This document shows, piece after piece, positions 23,362-31,850 of a stretch of 36,038 nucleotides of DNA. This stretch comes from Caulobacteraceae bacterium. Lineage in GTDB: Bacteria > Pseudomonadota > Alphaproteobacteria > Caulobacterales > Caulobacteraceae. The position numbers and the translations under genes are program-made. The stretch's first letter is position 1. Every line of letters starts with the position of its first letter. The notes under the pieces are model-generated. The model was given only the letters and a program-made list of their open reading frames with translations. It did no database searches and was not told the origin of the DNA. The DNA lies in assembly GCA_947475875.1 (NCBI GenBank), contig CANJME010000025.1, forward strand, positions 1-36,038. Direction: 5' to 3'.

Positions 23362-23410
23362 GCCGCCCTCCGGCCTATCGTTGCGCAGGCGGCTAGCCTA
23401 GCATGACGGC

Positions 23411-23947
23411 ATGGCATCGGAGAACGTGATTGGTGGATTGATCCTGGCCGGCGGCGCCTCGCGGCGCATGGGCCGCGACAAGGCGCTGGTCGATTGGGAC
23501 GGCCGGCGGGCGATCGACCGGGTGTTCGAACTGGCCGGCCAGGTCTGCGGCGAGGTGCTGGTGTCGGGTGGCGACTACGGGCTGCCGTTCGTGGCCGACC
23601 CGCATCCCGGGGCCGGGCCGGTGGCGGGTGTGCTGGCGGGGGCCCCGGCGCTGCAGGCGCGGGGGTATTCGGCGATGCTGGTGCTGGCGGTCGATGCGCC
23701 GACGCTGCGGGTCAGCGATTTGCAGTTGTTGTTGGACGAGGGCGGCGCCGGTGCGGCCTTCGAAACGCTGCCCCTGCCGCTGGTGGTCAGGATCGATGCG
23801 CTGCCGGCGAACGCGGAAAACGACTGGCCGTTGCGGCGGCTGGTGGAGCGGTCAGGGGTAAAGGCCGTCGCCTGCCCGGACGACGTGCTGCGGCGGGCGC
23901 GGGGGGCGAACGACGCCGATGAGCAGGCGCGGTTGTTGACGCCGTAA
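23411..23947 (+). CDS. mobA: molybdenum cofactor guanylyltransferase MobA
   Basis: A 178-residue nucleotidyltransferase. The GTP-binding loop [18 protein letters not shown] (residues 9-26) is nearly ideal. [15 protein letters not shown] (63-77) and the metal-site region LAVDAPTLR (D95) follow. It attaches GMP to molybdopterin to make the guanine-dinucleotide cofactor used by DMSO-reductase-family enzymes. It is a little shorter than E. coli MobA (194). The frame is very GC-rich, giving several false overlapping frames. It ends 2 bp from the convergent acyl-CoA dehydrogenase stop. No molybdoenzyme is in the window. Confidence 0.9.
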   Translation: MASENVIGGLILAGGASRRMGRDKALVDWDGRRAIDRVFELAGQVCGEVLVSGGDYGLPFVADPHPGAGPVAGVLAGAPALQARGYSAMLVLAVDAPTLRVSDLQLLLDEGGAGAAFETLPLPLVVRIDALPANAENDWPLRRLVERSGVKAVACPDDVLRRARGANDADEQARLLTP

Positions 23948-23949
23948 CC

Positions 23950-25227
23950 TTAGTGCTTCCCCGGCCCCATGTAGCCGAACAGGAAGGCGGCGACTTTGCG
24001 CATCTGAATCTCTTCCGAACCTTCGGTGATGCGGTAGCGGCGGTGGTGGCGATAGATGTGCTCGAAGGGCTTGTGGCGTGAATAGCCGATGCCGCCGTGC
24101 ACCTGCATGGCGCGGTCGGCGGCTTCGCAGACCAGGCGGTTGGCCCAATAGTTACACATGCTAACTTTATCGGAGAGGGTGCGGGCCACGTCCTGCTGGC
24201 TCATGCGGTCCATCTCCCACGCAGTTTTGCGGATCAAGAGACGCAGCATTTCGGCTTGAGTCGCCAGCTCGACCAGCGGCCACTGGATGGCCTGGTTGCG
24301 GGCCAGTTCCTCGCCGAAGGGTTTGCGTTCCCGCGCATACTTCACGCTCTCGGCGATGCAATAGCTGGCCGCGCCCAGCGACGAGGCCGCCTGGCGGATG
24401 CGGTTTTCGTGCACGAAGGTCTGGGCGAGCGCCAGGCCCCCGTCGGGCGGGCCGAACAGGGCCTCTTCCGGCACCCACACGCCGGTCAGGCTGATGCGCG
24501 GATGGTCGGTGGGCATGTTGAAGGTCCACAGCCACTCTTCGATCTTGACGCCGGGCGCATCGGCCGGGACCAGGAAGGCGCTGATCCCCTTGGCGTCGCC
24601 TGCCTTGCCCGACGAGCGGGCGAAGACGATGGCGTGGCTGGCGGTGTGCATGCCGGTCGTCCACATCTTGCCGCCGTCTATGCGCCAGCCGGACTTGCCG
24701 TCGCGGGTTTCGCGCACCGCGGTCGTATCCATATGGGTGGCGTCCGAGCCGTGGTGTTCCTCGGTCAGGCCAAAGGCCACGCGCCGCGTGCCGTCCAGCA
24801 TGCCGGTGATAAATTCGTCCTTCTGGGCTTGCGTGCCGAACTCGCGCAGCATGATCACCTGCGGCAGGTTGGCGACGATGGAATGCTCGTTTTGCAGGTC
24901 GTTGTGGAGCCCCAGGCCCTTGGCGGCGAAATGCTCGCGGATGACCGCCATCCACAGGTTCGAGCCATCCTGGCCGCCGAACTCCTTGGGCAGGGCGAAG
25001 CGATAGTGGCCGGCCGCATCCGCCCGGCGCTTGGCCTCGCGCAGCAGGTCTTCCCATTCGTGCCGCGGCAGACCGCCGGCCTCGAAATCGGTGCGCGCCC
25101 ATTCGCGGCGGTGGTCGAAGAAGCGAATGTTGTCGTTCTCGGCTTCCAGCGGTTTGATATCAGCCTCGATAAAGGCGTCGAGCTTGCCCAGATAGGCGAC
25201 GAGATCGGCGGGAAGATCAAAGTCCAT
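23950..25227 (-). CDS. acyl-CoA dehydrogenase
   Basis: A 425-residue flavoenzyme whose ATG at 25227 has GAGGA upstream. Visible are FALPKEFGGQDGSNLWMAVI, the FAD/substrate stretch FGLTEEHHGSDATHMDTTAV, the middle beta domain GKMWTTGMHTASHAIVFARS, and the C-terminal helix bundle VCEAADRAMQVHGGIGYSRH, then YRITEGSEEIQMRKVAAFL. It oxidises an acyl-CoA thioester to the 2,3-enoyl-CoA. The type with a nearby APH-like kinase and DUF6285 protein recalls eukaryotic ACAD10/11 systems, in which a kinase domain is tied to a dehydrogenase that handles 4-hydroxyacyl-CoA. That link is inference. The three genes share a strand but are split by a 107-bp inverted repeat. Confidence 0.93.
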   Translation of the reverse strand: MDFDLPADLVAYLGKLDAFIEADIKPLEAENDNIRFFDHRREWARTDFEAGGLPRHEWEDLLREAKRRADAAGHYRFALPKEFGGQDGSNLWMAVIREHFAAKGLGLHNDLQNEHSIVANLPQVIMLREFGTQAQKDEFITGMLDGTRRVAFGLTEEHHGSDATHMDTTAVRETRDGKSGWRIDGGKMWTTGMHTASHAIVFARSSGKAGDAKGISAFLVPADAPGVKIEEWLWTFNMPTDHPRISLTGVWVPEEALFGPPDGGLALAQTFVHENRIRQAASSLGAASYCIAESVKYARERKPFGEELARNQAIQWPLVELATQAEMLRLLIRKTAWEMDRMSQQDVARTLSDKVSMCNYWANRLVCEAADRAMQVHGGIGYSRHKPFEHIYRHHRRYRITEGSEEIQMRKVAAFLFGYMGPGKH

Positions 25228-25276
25228 GGAGTCGTCCTCAATCGGTCAAGCCGGCGGCGCGGCGCCAGCCGCAAGA

Positions 25277-25383
25277 AATAAAACCACAAAGGCACAAAGG
25301 AAGATCAAGTTTCACGAAGGCCCGTCGAGCGCGCATAACCCCTTGTGCGTCTTGAACTTCCTTCGTGCCTTTGTGGTTTTATT
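25277..25383. repeat. long inverted repeat inside the dehydrogenase/kinase gene set
   Basis: Arms 25277-25320 and 25341-25383 are near reverse complements, with 31 of the first 33 bases matching and a shared outer end AATAAAACCACAAAGGCAC. The loop is about 20 nt. The AT-rich outer tips contrast with the GC-rich surroundings. It separates the DUF6285 stop (25421) from the acyl-CoA dehydrogenase start (25227), so a transcript from the kinase gene must cross this hairpin. Confidence 0.8.
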
Positions 25384-25420
25384 ACTTACTTTCTTGCGCC
25401 CTGCGGGCGCGGCTCAAGGG

Positions 25421-25789
25421 TCAGGTTTTGGTCGCCGCGAGATAGGCAGAATAGCTGGGCTGGTCGATGGCCAGGCGGTCGATGGCGGTGGCGCGCAGGT
25501 GGGCGGCGAGGGCCGGGTCGTCGAGGGTCAGCTTGCCGGCGGCGATGCGGTCACACAGGGCCTCGCGCAGGGCGGCAAGTTCGCCCTCGCCCATCAGGTC
25601 GACAAGCCGCTGATGTTCGCGGGCGTCGGCGCTCTCGGCCTGTTCGATTTCGCGCCGCACCAGTTCCAGCGCACCCAGCGTCACCCGCATGTTGAAGGCA
25701 AGGTCGTCCTTGAGCGTCGGGGCCACCTGATCGCGCAGGAAGCGGGCGATGGCGGCAAGGACTTCGGGGGTCGGAGGATGAGCGCTCAT
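25421..25789 (-). CDS. DUF6285-family protein
   Basis: A 122-residue, mostly helical, acidic soluble protein with no signal peptide. It starts MSAHPPTPEVLAAIARFLRD and continues through FNMRVTLGALELVRREIEQ and LCDRIAAGKLTLDDPALAAH. This is the pattern I associate with DUF6285, a family that accompanies APH-like phosphotransferases and acyl-CoA dehydrogenases. Its ATG overlaps the stop of the kinase gene by 4 bp, indicating translational coupling and probably a complex with that kinase. Its biochemical role is unknown. Confidence 0.75.
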   Translation of the reverse strand: MSAHPPTPEVLAAIARFLRDQVAPTLKDDLAFNMRVTLGALELVRREIEQAESADAREHQRLVDLMGEGELAALREALCDRIAAGKLTLDDPALAAHLRATAIDRLAIDQPSYSAYLAATKT

Positions 25790-26766
25790 GCTGCGCCATC
25801 CGGCGCCAGGATGTCGAGAAGATCAAGCTCGGTTTCGGAAATGCGGCGCCCGATCATGGCGCGTTCGACACTGAGATCGCCGGTGCTCGGCCGGCTCATC
25901 TTGCCGCACATGATACCCCAGCGTAGCGAGCCCAGGGCCGTCCAGAAACTCACCCGCGCGGGGTCGATGGCAGAGCCGCCGGCTGCAGCATAACCCTGCA
26001 GCATTTCATCAACCGAACCGAAGCCGCCGGCCGGGTTGTCGCGCGCCCCGAACCGCCAGCTGTTGGTGCAGAACCAGCCCAGGTCCTGGGCCGGATCGCC
26101 GAGGTGGGCGAGCTCCCAGTCCAGCACGGCGCGGATGCCTTCAGGGCCGACAATCAGATTGCCGTTCCTGAAATCGCCGTGGATCAGCACCGCCGCTTTC
26201 GGCTCGGGCGGCAGGTGGTCGTAGAACCAGCGGAACGCGGCTTCGAACACAGCGCTGCGGTTTTCGAACGACTTGTAGGCGGCCAGGAGTTCATCGAGCG
26301 CGGTCTTCGCATAGATGGTCGGCAGGGGCGGGGTTTTGGTCAGATCGATGGCGTGGATGCCGGCCATGGCCGCGCCGCACATTCCCGCCAGTTTCGGGCG
26401 CACCTCAGCATACTCAGCATCGCGCAACAGGCGCCGCGCCAGGGTCTCGCCGGGAACGCGCTGGCTGATGAAGCCGCGGCCAAGACCGTCCTCCTTGTTC
26501 AGCACGTAGCGGATGGCCGGTTCCGGCACGCCGTTCTCGCCGGCCAGGCGGATCAGCGCCGCCTCGATCTCCGGGCCGATGGAATCGCTGAAATCGACCT
26601 GGGCCAGTGGCATCCGTCGCAGGATCAGCCCCTCGCCGCCCGCCTCAAATGCCCAGGTTTCCTGGCTGGCGCCGCCGGTCAGGCGGATGAGGCTCGCAGG
26701 CTCGAGCGGACCGCCGAGCGCGCGCTGGCAAAGCGCATCCAACCGCTCCGCAAAGCCTTCGCTCAT
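25786..26766 (-). CDS. APH-like phosphotransferase family protein (ACAD10/11-kinase type)
   Basis: I chose the ATG at 26766, which has GGGGAG 5 bp upstream; an in-frame ATG at 26790 would add 8 residues. The product is 326 residues. Kinase marks are RLTGGASQETWAFEAGG (ATP-side loop), the catalytic loop VLIHGDFRNGNLIVG (Asp and Asn of HGDxxxxN, near residue 198), and the metal-binding LDWELAHLGDPAQDLGW. This family phosphorylates small hydroxy compounds; in ACAD10/11 the kinase acts on 4-hydroxyacyl-CoA. The 4-bp overlap with the DUF6285 gene and the acyl-CoA dehydrogenase after it support such a dehydration role, but the substrate is not shown. It is divergent from the SDR gene at 26888. Confidence 0.88.
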   Translation of the reverse strand: MSEGFAERLDALCQRALGGPLEPASLIRLTGGASQETWAFEAGGEGLILRRMPLAQVDFSDSIGPEIEAALIRLAGENGVPEPAIRYVLNKEDGLGRGFISQRVPGETLARRLLRDAEYAEVRPKLAGMCGAAMAGIHAIDLTKTPPLPTIYAKTALDELLAAYKSFENRSAVFEAAFRWFYDHLPPEPKAAVLIHGDFRNGNLIVGPEGIRAVLDWELAHLGDPAQDLGWFCTNSWRFGARDNPAGGFGSVDEMLQGYAAAGGSAIDPARVSFWTALGSLRWGIMCGKMSRPSTGDLSVERAMIGRRISETELDLLDILAPDGAA

Positions 26767-26887
26767 GCTGCTCCCCGCATGGCCTGCCATATGCCTTTCC
26801 CTAGCGGTCTCTGGCTAGTGAAAAGGAGCGCTTGACCCGCCGCCTGCCATCGGTCGGAATGGCCGCAAGGGTTGGAGGGAGCTTTCC

Positions 26888-27625
26888 GTGACATCGCCGC
26901 TCGATTTTTCCGGCAAGACCGTGCTGGTCGTGGGCGGCTCCAGCGGCATCGGCAACGGCATCGCCCAGGCGTTCCGGCAGTATGGCGGGCAGGTGCATGT
27001 CTGGGGCACACGCGCCTCGGCGTCTGACTATTCCGCCGACGATGGCTCCGACCTCACGGGGCTTTCCTACGCGCAGGTCGACGTCGGCGACATGGCCGCC
27101 ATCTCCGCCTGGAATTCGCCGTTCGAAACCCTCGACGTTCTGGTGCTCAGCCAGGGCACGGTGCTCTACCGCCGCGCCGAGTTCGAGGACGAGGGCTTCG
27201 ACAAGGTGCTGGACGTCAACCTGAACAGCCTGATGGCCTGCGCCCGCAAGTTCCACGCGATGCTGGCCGCCGCGAAGGGCAGTGTGATCACCATCAGCTC
27301 GACCGCCGCCTATCACGCCACGCGCGGCAACCCGGCCTACAACGCCTCCAAGGCCGGGGCAGTGGCTCTGACCCGCACGCTAGGCCAAGCCTGGGCCGGC
27401 GACGGCATCCGGGTCAACGGCGTGGCGCCAGGTCTGGTGGCGACGAAACTGACCAAGGTGACCACCGACAATCCCGAGCGGCTGGCGGCCTCGCTCAAGA
27501 CCATTCCCATGGGCCGGCTGGGTGAGCCTTCGGAGATGGCGGGCGCAACGCTGTTCCTGGCCTCGCCGCTGGCCTCCTACATCTGCGGCCAGACCATCAT
27601 CGTCGACGGAGGACTGACGCTGTAG
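26888..27625 (+). CDS. short-chain dehydrogenase/reductase (SDR)
   Basis: A 245-residue classical SDR with a GTG start at 26888 and GGAGGGA upstream. The NAD(P)-binding Gly motif is VVGGSSGIGNGIAQAF (about 15-30). VLSQGTVLYRR takes the place of the usual NNAG. The catalytic Ser is in ISSTAAYHATRG, with the YNASK Tyr/Lys pair after it, and the C-terminus IIVDGGLTL is typical. It interconverts a hydroxyl and a keto group on an unknown substrate. The kinase gene diverges from it across about 120 bp. The next gene is a second SDR separated by a large inverted repeat. Confidence 0.92.
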   Translation: MTSPLDFSGKTVLVVGGSSGIGNGIAQAFRQYGGQVHVWGTRASASDYSADDGSDLTGLSYAQVDVGDMAAISAWNSPFETLDVLVLSQGTVLYRRAEFEDEGFDKVLDVNLNSLMACARKFHAMLAAAKGSVITISSTAAYHATRGNPAYNASKAGAVALTRTLGQAWAGDGIRVNGVAPGLVATKLTKVTTDNPERLAASLKTIPMGRLGEPSEMAGATLFLASPLASYICGQTIIVDGGLTL

Positions 27626-27641
27626 GCGGATTTCGCTTGCC

Positions 27642-27844
27642 GCAAAAATAAGTACACAGAGGTCACGGAGGAGACACGGAGGACACAGAGAGACCTTTGG
27701 TGTGTCGCGAGCGGTGCGATTCCCGCATCAAATCAATGGCGCGCCATTGGCGCGCGAAATCGGGATTGGTCGCGATGGTCGGAATACGCTCGGCGCCTCC
27801 GTGATCTCCGTGTCTCCTCCGTGACCTCCGTGTACTTATTTTGC
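27642..27844. repeat. 203-bp inverted-repeat element between two SDR genes
   Basis: Arms 27642-27690 and 27797-27844 match at about 45 of 49 positions. Both have AAGTACAC at the outer end and repeated CACGGAG units (CTCCGTG on the other arm). The centre holds a perfect 16-bp palindrome CAATGGCGCGCCATTG (27734-27749). The right arm ends 13 bp before the next start codon. The size, arms and non-coding centre would suit a MITE-like or large palindromic element; no target-site duplication was identified. Confidence 0.8.
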
Positions 27845-27857
27845 AGAAGGTGGACCC

Positions 27858-28670
27858 ATGAAGGACTTCAACGGCAAGACCGCAGTGATCACCGGCGGGG
27901 CGAGCGGGATCGGACTGGCGACCGCCCGCGCTTTGGCGGCTGAAGGCGCAAACCTCGTCCTCGCCGACATCGAGGCCGGCGCCCTCGACACCGCGGCCGC
28001 CTCGTTCGCACCGGGCGTTGAAGTGGCGACCCTGGTGACCGACGTTTCGGACCGGGCCGCGGTCGAACGGCTGGCGGCCTTCGCCGATCAACGCTTCGGC
28101 AAGACCCACATCGCCTTCCACAACGCCGGGATCGCCGTCTTCGGGCCGATGGAGAAGATGACCCACAAAGACTGGGAATGGACCATGCGGGTGAACCTGT
28201 GGGGTCCGATCCACGGGGTGGAAGCCTTCCTGCCGCGCATGCTGGCCCATGGCGAAGACAGCCACATGGTGTTTACCGCCAGCTTCGCGGGGCTGGTGCC
28301 GAACAAGGGGCTGGGGCCCTACAACGTGTCAAAGGCGGCCGTGGTGTCGCTGGCCGAGTCCCTGCGCGCCGACATGCGGGGTAGGAATGTGGGCTCATCG
28401 GTGCTCTGCCCCATGCGGGTGGCGAGCCGCATCGACTACGCCGCCCGCAACCGCCCGGCCGAACTGGGCGGGCCGAACGAAGAGCGCGGCTATTCGGATG
28501 AAGAGTTCGACGACCTGCAAGGCCGCACCATCACCGCCGAGGAGACCGCCCAACGCGTGCTGGCGGCGATGCGCGAGGGGCGGCTCTATATACACACGCA
28601 CTACGAGGCCGAGCCGTTCGTGAGGAAGCGGGCGGAACGGATATTGGGGGCGTTTGAGGCGCTCTCATAG
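27858..28670 (+). CDS. short-chain dehydrogenase/reductase (SDR)
   Basis: A 270-residue classical SDR with GAAGG before the ATG at 27858. The cofactor motif is ITGGASGIGLATARAL (about 12-27), followed by LADIEAG (an acidic residue after strand 2, favouring NAD), then HNAGIAVFGPMEKM. The catalytic Ser is in TASFAGLVPNKG and the Tyr/Lys in PYNVSKAAV. The tail (EETAQRVLAAMREGRLYIHT, then HYEAEPFVRKRAERILGAFE) is like SDRs of the lipid- and steroid-oxidising groups. Substrate unknown. It lies 232 bp after another SDR and converges on the PQQ-type gene across a perfect inverted repeat. Confidence 0.92.
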   Translation: MKDFNGKTAVITGGASGIGLATARALAAEGANLVLADIEAGALDTAAASFAPGVEVATLVTDVSDRAAVERLAAFADQRFGKTHIAFHNAGIAVFGPMEKMTHKDWEWTMRVNLWGPIHGVEAFLPRMLAHGEDSHMVFTASFAGLVPNKGLGPYNVSKAAVVSLAESLRADMRGRNVGSSVLCPMRVASRIDYAARNRPAELGGPNEERGYSDEEFDDLQGRTITAEETAQRVLAAMREGRLYIHTHYEAEPFVRKRAERILGAFEALS

Positions 28671-28672
28671 AA

Positions 28673-28801
28673 CCGCTCATCCCGGCGAATGCCGGGACCC
28701 AGATCCAGGCTGGGACAGATCGAGCGTGGAACGAACGGGTGCGAAAACAGGCAAACACCGAGTCATTCGATCTGGGTCCCGGCATTCGCCGGGATGAGCG
28801 G
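28673..28801. repeat. perfect 33-bp inverted repeat between convergent genes
   Basis: 28673-28705 and 28769-28801 are exact reverse complements (33 of 33). Each arm contains its own hairpin TCCCGGC-GAAT-GCCGGGA. The centre (about 63 bp) is non-coding. It begins 3 bp after the SDR stop and ends 19 bp before the stop of the opposing PQQ gene. Such CCCGGCGAATGCCGGG units are widespread intergenic palindromes in alphaproteobacteria and may end transcription in both directions. Confidence 0.85.
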
Positions 28802-28820
28802 GTGGGTTAGAGGTTCGCGC

Positions 28821-30791
28821 TCACTTCCCGTCCACCGAGAACGCCAGCAGCACGTTCACCGGGTTGCCGCCGGTGACGCCCGGGCCGACGTAGCCGCTGA
28901 TCGCATAGACGCGGCCGCCGGCGATTGTCGGGCCGACGGTGTCGATGTTGCCGCCGGGCTGGTTCTTGACGCCGTTGACGGTGTTGTAGGTCTGCGCCGT
29001 CGTATCGAACTCCCAGGCGATCTTGCCGTCGGCGGCCTGATAGGCGCGCAGGCGCCCGTCGGTGGTTCCGGAGAACACCAGGCCCGGCATGGCCGAGACG
29101 GCGGCCGACTGGGCGTTGCGGCACTGGGGCGTGGCGACCAGGTGGCATTCGACCTTGGGGGTGTCGACCCGCCAGGCGATATCGCCGGTCAGCGGATTGA
29201 GCGCGACGAGCCCCGGCTTGCCGCGCGCGCCGGCCAGCTGGTCGGAGTTGGCGGCGAAGGCCAGGCGCCCGTCGCTGGCCATGCCCCATTCGACGCCGCC
29301 CAGCGCGCTGCCGGCGCCGAGGGTCTTTTGCCAGAGGATGCGGCCGGTGTCGGGATCGACGGCATGCACCTGGCTCGATTTCTGGCCGATCAGCAGGATG
29401 TCCTTGCCGCCGGCGCTGACCAGCACCGGCGAGGCCCCGAAGTCGTGGTCCGGGCCCAGCACGCCGGACGGGCAGGAGGGTCCACGCGGACAGCCAGTCA
29501 TGAAGTTGTCGTTGGCTGTGGTTTGCGTCGTCCACTTGATCGCGCCGGTTTCCATGTCGAAGGCGACGATGGCGTCCGCCCGGTCGGTGGACGCCTCGGT
29601 GTACGAATCGCCGGTGCCGACATAGAGCGCCTTGCGTTTGAGATCGACCGCCGGGCTCATCCAGATGGCGCCGCCCGCGGGTCCGTACATCTGTCCGCCG
29701 GCCATGTTGCGGCGGGTGGGCTTGGGCTCCATCACCCGGGTCTTCCAGACGATCTGGTGGGTCTTGAGATTGATCTTCACCATGGCGCCCGCAAAGGTGC
29801 AGCAGCCTTCGGCCCGCACGCCGCCGCCTTCCTCGAAGGATGAGGTGGGCACGTACATGAAATCGCCGACGATTACCGGCGAGCCGGTCAGGCGCCCGAA
29901 CGGATGGCGCTCGACCTCGACGCTCCACAGCTCGCGGCCGCTCTGCGCGTCGATGGCGTGATATTTGGCGATGCCGAGCGGACCTGAGCCGCGCGAGTCG
30001 CCGTAATAGGCGACCCAGCCCGAGGGCGAGGCGCCGGCGCGTTTTTCGACGATGAGGGTGGTGCGCGCGCCGACGGCTGAGTCCGCCCGCCAGTGAACGC
30101 AGCCGGTTTTCGCATCGAGCGCGTAGATGGGTCCGGCGATGGTGGTCAGGAACAGGTGGTCGCCGATCACCGTCGGCTGGCCATAAGCCGCGCTCGGCAG
30201 GGCGAAGGACCATTTCACCTTGAGCTTGCCGACATCAGCCGCCTTGAAGCCCGGATTGGGCTGATAGCGGTTGCCCGGAATGCCGTTCATCCAGCCGTTC
30301 CACGACGAGGGCGTCATGCGGATGGGAGGGTGGGTGGCGCACATATTGTCGGCGATGCGCTGGCTGGGGGCCGAGAAGGGTTTGTTCGCCAGGTAGACGG
30401 CGACGGCGCGCTTTTGCTGCGGATTGAGGCCCTCCGCATAGGACTTCATCGGCCCGTCAGTGATGGCGTCGAGGATGGCCTCGGGCGTGCGGGCGCGCAG
30501 CTGCTCGCGGTCGGGGATGCGCCCCGTGGCGGGCTCGTGGCAGGTGGCGCAATTGGCGCGGAAGGCCGGCTCGCCGATGGGCGTGGCCACAGCCAGCGTC
30601 GGACCGGGTGGGGGCGGGGCGAACACCGGGCTGGCGGCGGCGGCCCCAGGGTTTTCCGCGTTGGGATCGAGGGGACCGCCGAGGCCCGCCTTGGGCTGGG
30701 CGCCGGCCGGCGGCTGGGCGAACACCGCGCTGACGGTAAGGGCGCCGAGCATCAGCGACCCGGCGATCGTCGCGGCAAGCCTGCGTGTCAT
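28821..30791 (-). CDS. quinohaemoprotein dehydrogenase, polyvinyl-alcohol-dehydrogenase-like (haem c + PQQ propeller)
   Basis: A 656-residue protein with a signal peptide (about 1-25, cut at VFA-QPP). An N-terminal cytochrome c domain carries CATCH at residues 81-85, with Met114 (TDGPM) a possible sixth ligand. From about 185 a PQQ-type beta-propeller follows, with recurring YALDAKTG, HAVDPDTG and VALNPLTG blade motifs and a vicinal Cys pair (GCC, C330-C331), a trait of PQQ alcohol dehydrogenases. Haem before propeller, rather than after, is the order of polyvinyl alcohol dehydrogenase. It should oxidise an alcohol in the periplasm and pass electrons to a cytochrome. The actual substrate is unknown. 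It diverges from the methyltransferase gene and is related to the protein at 31851. Confidence 0.87.
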   Translation of the reverse strand: MTRRLAATIAGSLMLGALTVSAVFAQPPAGAQPKAGLGGPLDPNAENPGAAAASPVFAPPPPGPTLAVATPIGEPAFRANCATCHEPATGRIPDREQLRARTPEAILDAITDGPMKSYAEGLNPQQKRAVAVYLANKPFSAPSQRIADNMCATHPPIRMTPSSWNGWMNGIPGNRYQPNPGFKAADVGKLKVKWSFALPSAAYGQPTVIGDHLFLTTIAGPIYALDAKTGCVHWRADSAVGARTTLIVEKRAGASPSGWVAYYGDSRGSGPLGIAKYHAIDAQSGRELWSVEVERHPFGRLTGSPVIVGDFMYVPTSSFEEGGGVRAEGCCTFAGAMVKINLKTHQIVWKTRVMEPKPTRRNMAGGQMYGPAGGAIWMSPAVDLKRKALYVGTGDSYTEASTDRADAIVAFDMETGAIKWTTQTTANDNFMTGCPRGPSCPSGVLGPDHDFGASPVLVSAGGKDILLIGQKSSQVHAVDPDTGRILWQKTLGAGSALGGVEWGMASDGRLAFAANSDQLAGARGKPGLVALNPLTGDIAWRVDTPKVECHLVATPQCRNAQSAAVSAMPGLVFSGTTDGRLRAYQAADGKIAWEFDTTAQTYNTVNGVKNQPGGNIDTVGPTIAGGRVYAISGYVGPGVTGGNPVNVLLAFSVDGK

Positions 30792-30886
30792 GAGATTTCC
30801 CCCGAAGTGTTTTTATTTTGCCGGTCAGCCTAGGCTTGGGCAGGGGCGGTTTCAATGGCGCGCGGCAACGCCTAAACAAACCTGTC

Positions 30887-31636
30887 ATGGACCTGGCCAA
30901 AATCGCCTTCGCCAGTTACCGGCGGCACCGCATCTGCAACCCGTACTCGCTGGATCAGCTGGCGCGCGTGCTGTCGTTCGCCGAGTTGAAGCCGGGCGAC
31001 AAGGGTGTCGATCTGGGCTGCGGCAACGCCTATGTCGCCGCCTGGATGGCCGAGACCTACGGGCTCGATCTGACCGGGGTGGAGAAGTTTCCGCCGCTCG
31101 CCGACCTGGCCCGCGCCGCCGCCGCGCAGAGCCTCGGGCAAGGCCGCCTCACAATCGTCGAGGCTTCCGGCGCTGACTATCTGGCAACGGCTGGCGAACA
31201 CCGCCTCGTCTGCGTGATCGGCGCGGCGGACCTCGTTCCGGGGATGCGGCATCCCGCCCAGGTGATTGCGGCGCTGGTCCACAAGGTCGAGCCCGGCGGC
31301 TGGCTCTTGTGGGGTGATCCGTTCTGGAAGTCGCCGCCGAGCGCCCGGCTGGCGGCGATGTTCGGCGCCGACCGCTACGAAACCCTCGCCGGCTGGGTCG
31401 CGGCGGGCGAAGCGGCGGGCCTCGTTGCCCGCCACACCGCGGTCAGCACCGACGCCGACTGGGAGGAGTTCTTCTGGCGGATGAACGACTCGCTGGAAGA
31501 CTGGGCGGTGGAAAATCCGGACGATGCGGACGCGGTGACGGTCAAACTGCGGGCGGGATTGCTGCGCTCGGTCTATCTGGAGGAGCAGCGCGAGGGGATG
31601 GGCTTTGCGCTCTATCTCTTCCAGCGGCCGGGTTAA
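30887..31636 (+). CDS. SAM-dependent methyltransferase (class I)
   Basis: A 249-residue protein. I took the ATG at 30887 (MDLAKIAFASYRRHRICNPY), because the frame upstream to 30818 reads as non-coding. Motif I, KGVDLGCGNAYVAAWMAE (about 39-56), is clear. GVEKFPPLADLARAA has the acidic end of strand 2, and VCVIGAADLVPG and VEPGGWLLWGDPFW follow as motifs II/III. It binds S-adenosylmethionine and methylates an unknown small molecule. It lies between the two divergent quinohaemoprotein genes, with about 95 bp to the first and a repeat-containing 214 bp to the second. Confidence 0.82.
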   Translation: MDLAKIAFASYRRHRICNPYSLDQLARVLSFAELKPGDKGVDLGCGNAYVAAWMAETYGLDLTGVEKFPPLADLARAAAAQSLGQGRLTIVEASGADYLATAGEHRLVCVIGAADLVPGMRHPAQVIAALVHKVEPGGWLLWGDPFWKSPPSARLAAMFGADRYETLAGWVAAGEAAGLVARHTAVSTDADWEEFFWRMNDSLEDWAVENPDDADAVTVKLRAGLLRSVYLEEQREGMGFALYLFQRPG

Positions 31637-31648
31637 CCCACCCGACCA

Positions 31649-31738
31649 TCCCCGCGAAGGCAGAGACCCATGCTGAATTCAACGCTTCCACACCGCCACC
31701 CGGTTTGTAGACCTGCTGGATCCCCGCCTTCGCGGGGA
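31649..31738. repeat. intergenic inverted repeat (TCCCCGCGAAGGC)
   Basis: A 13-bp unit TCCCCGCGAAGGC at 31649-31661 is exactly reverse-complemented at 31726-31738. The right copy also forms its own hairpin TCCCCGC-CTTC-GCGGGGA (31721-31738). It sits between the methyltransferase stop (31636) and the second PQQ-type gene (31851). Similar in style to the repeat at 28673. Confidence 0.7.
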
Positions 31739-31850
31739 CAATCGGATGAAAAAAGGTGGGGCGTGTGAACGTCGATTCGACCTGGGCCCTTTGCGTTTGC
31801 GTCCCGGCTGTGTTCTCCATGAAAAAAAGAAGTCTCGGAGGAGTTTCACG

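Noticed and set aside
24097-25281. 394-codon plus-strand frame opposite the acyl-CoA dehydrogenase
   Set aside because: The dehydrogenase is unmistakable on the minus strand; the other frame is a composition shadow.
27642-27844. CTCCGTG-type iterated units considered as a CRISPR array
   Set aside because: Units are short, arranged as two inverted arms rather than regular direct repeats with spacers, and no cas gene is present.
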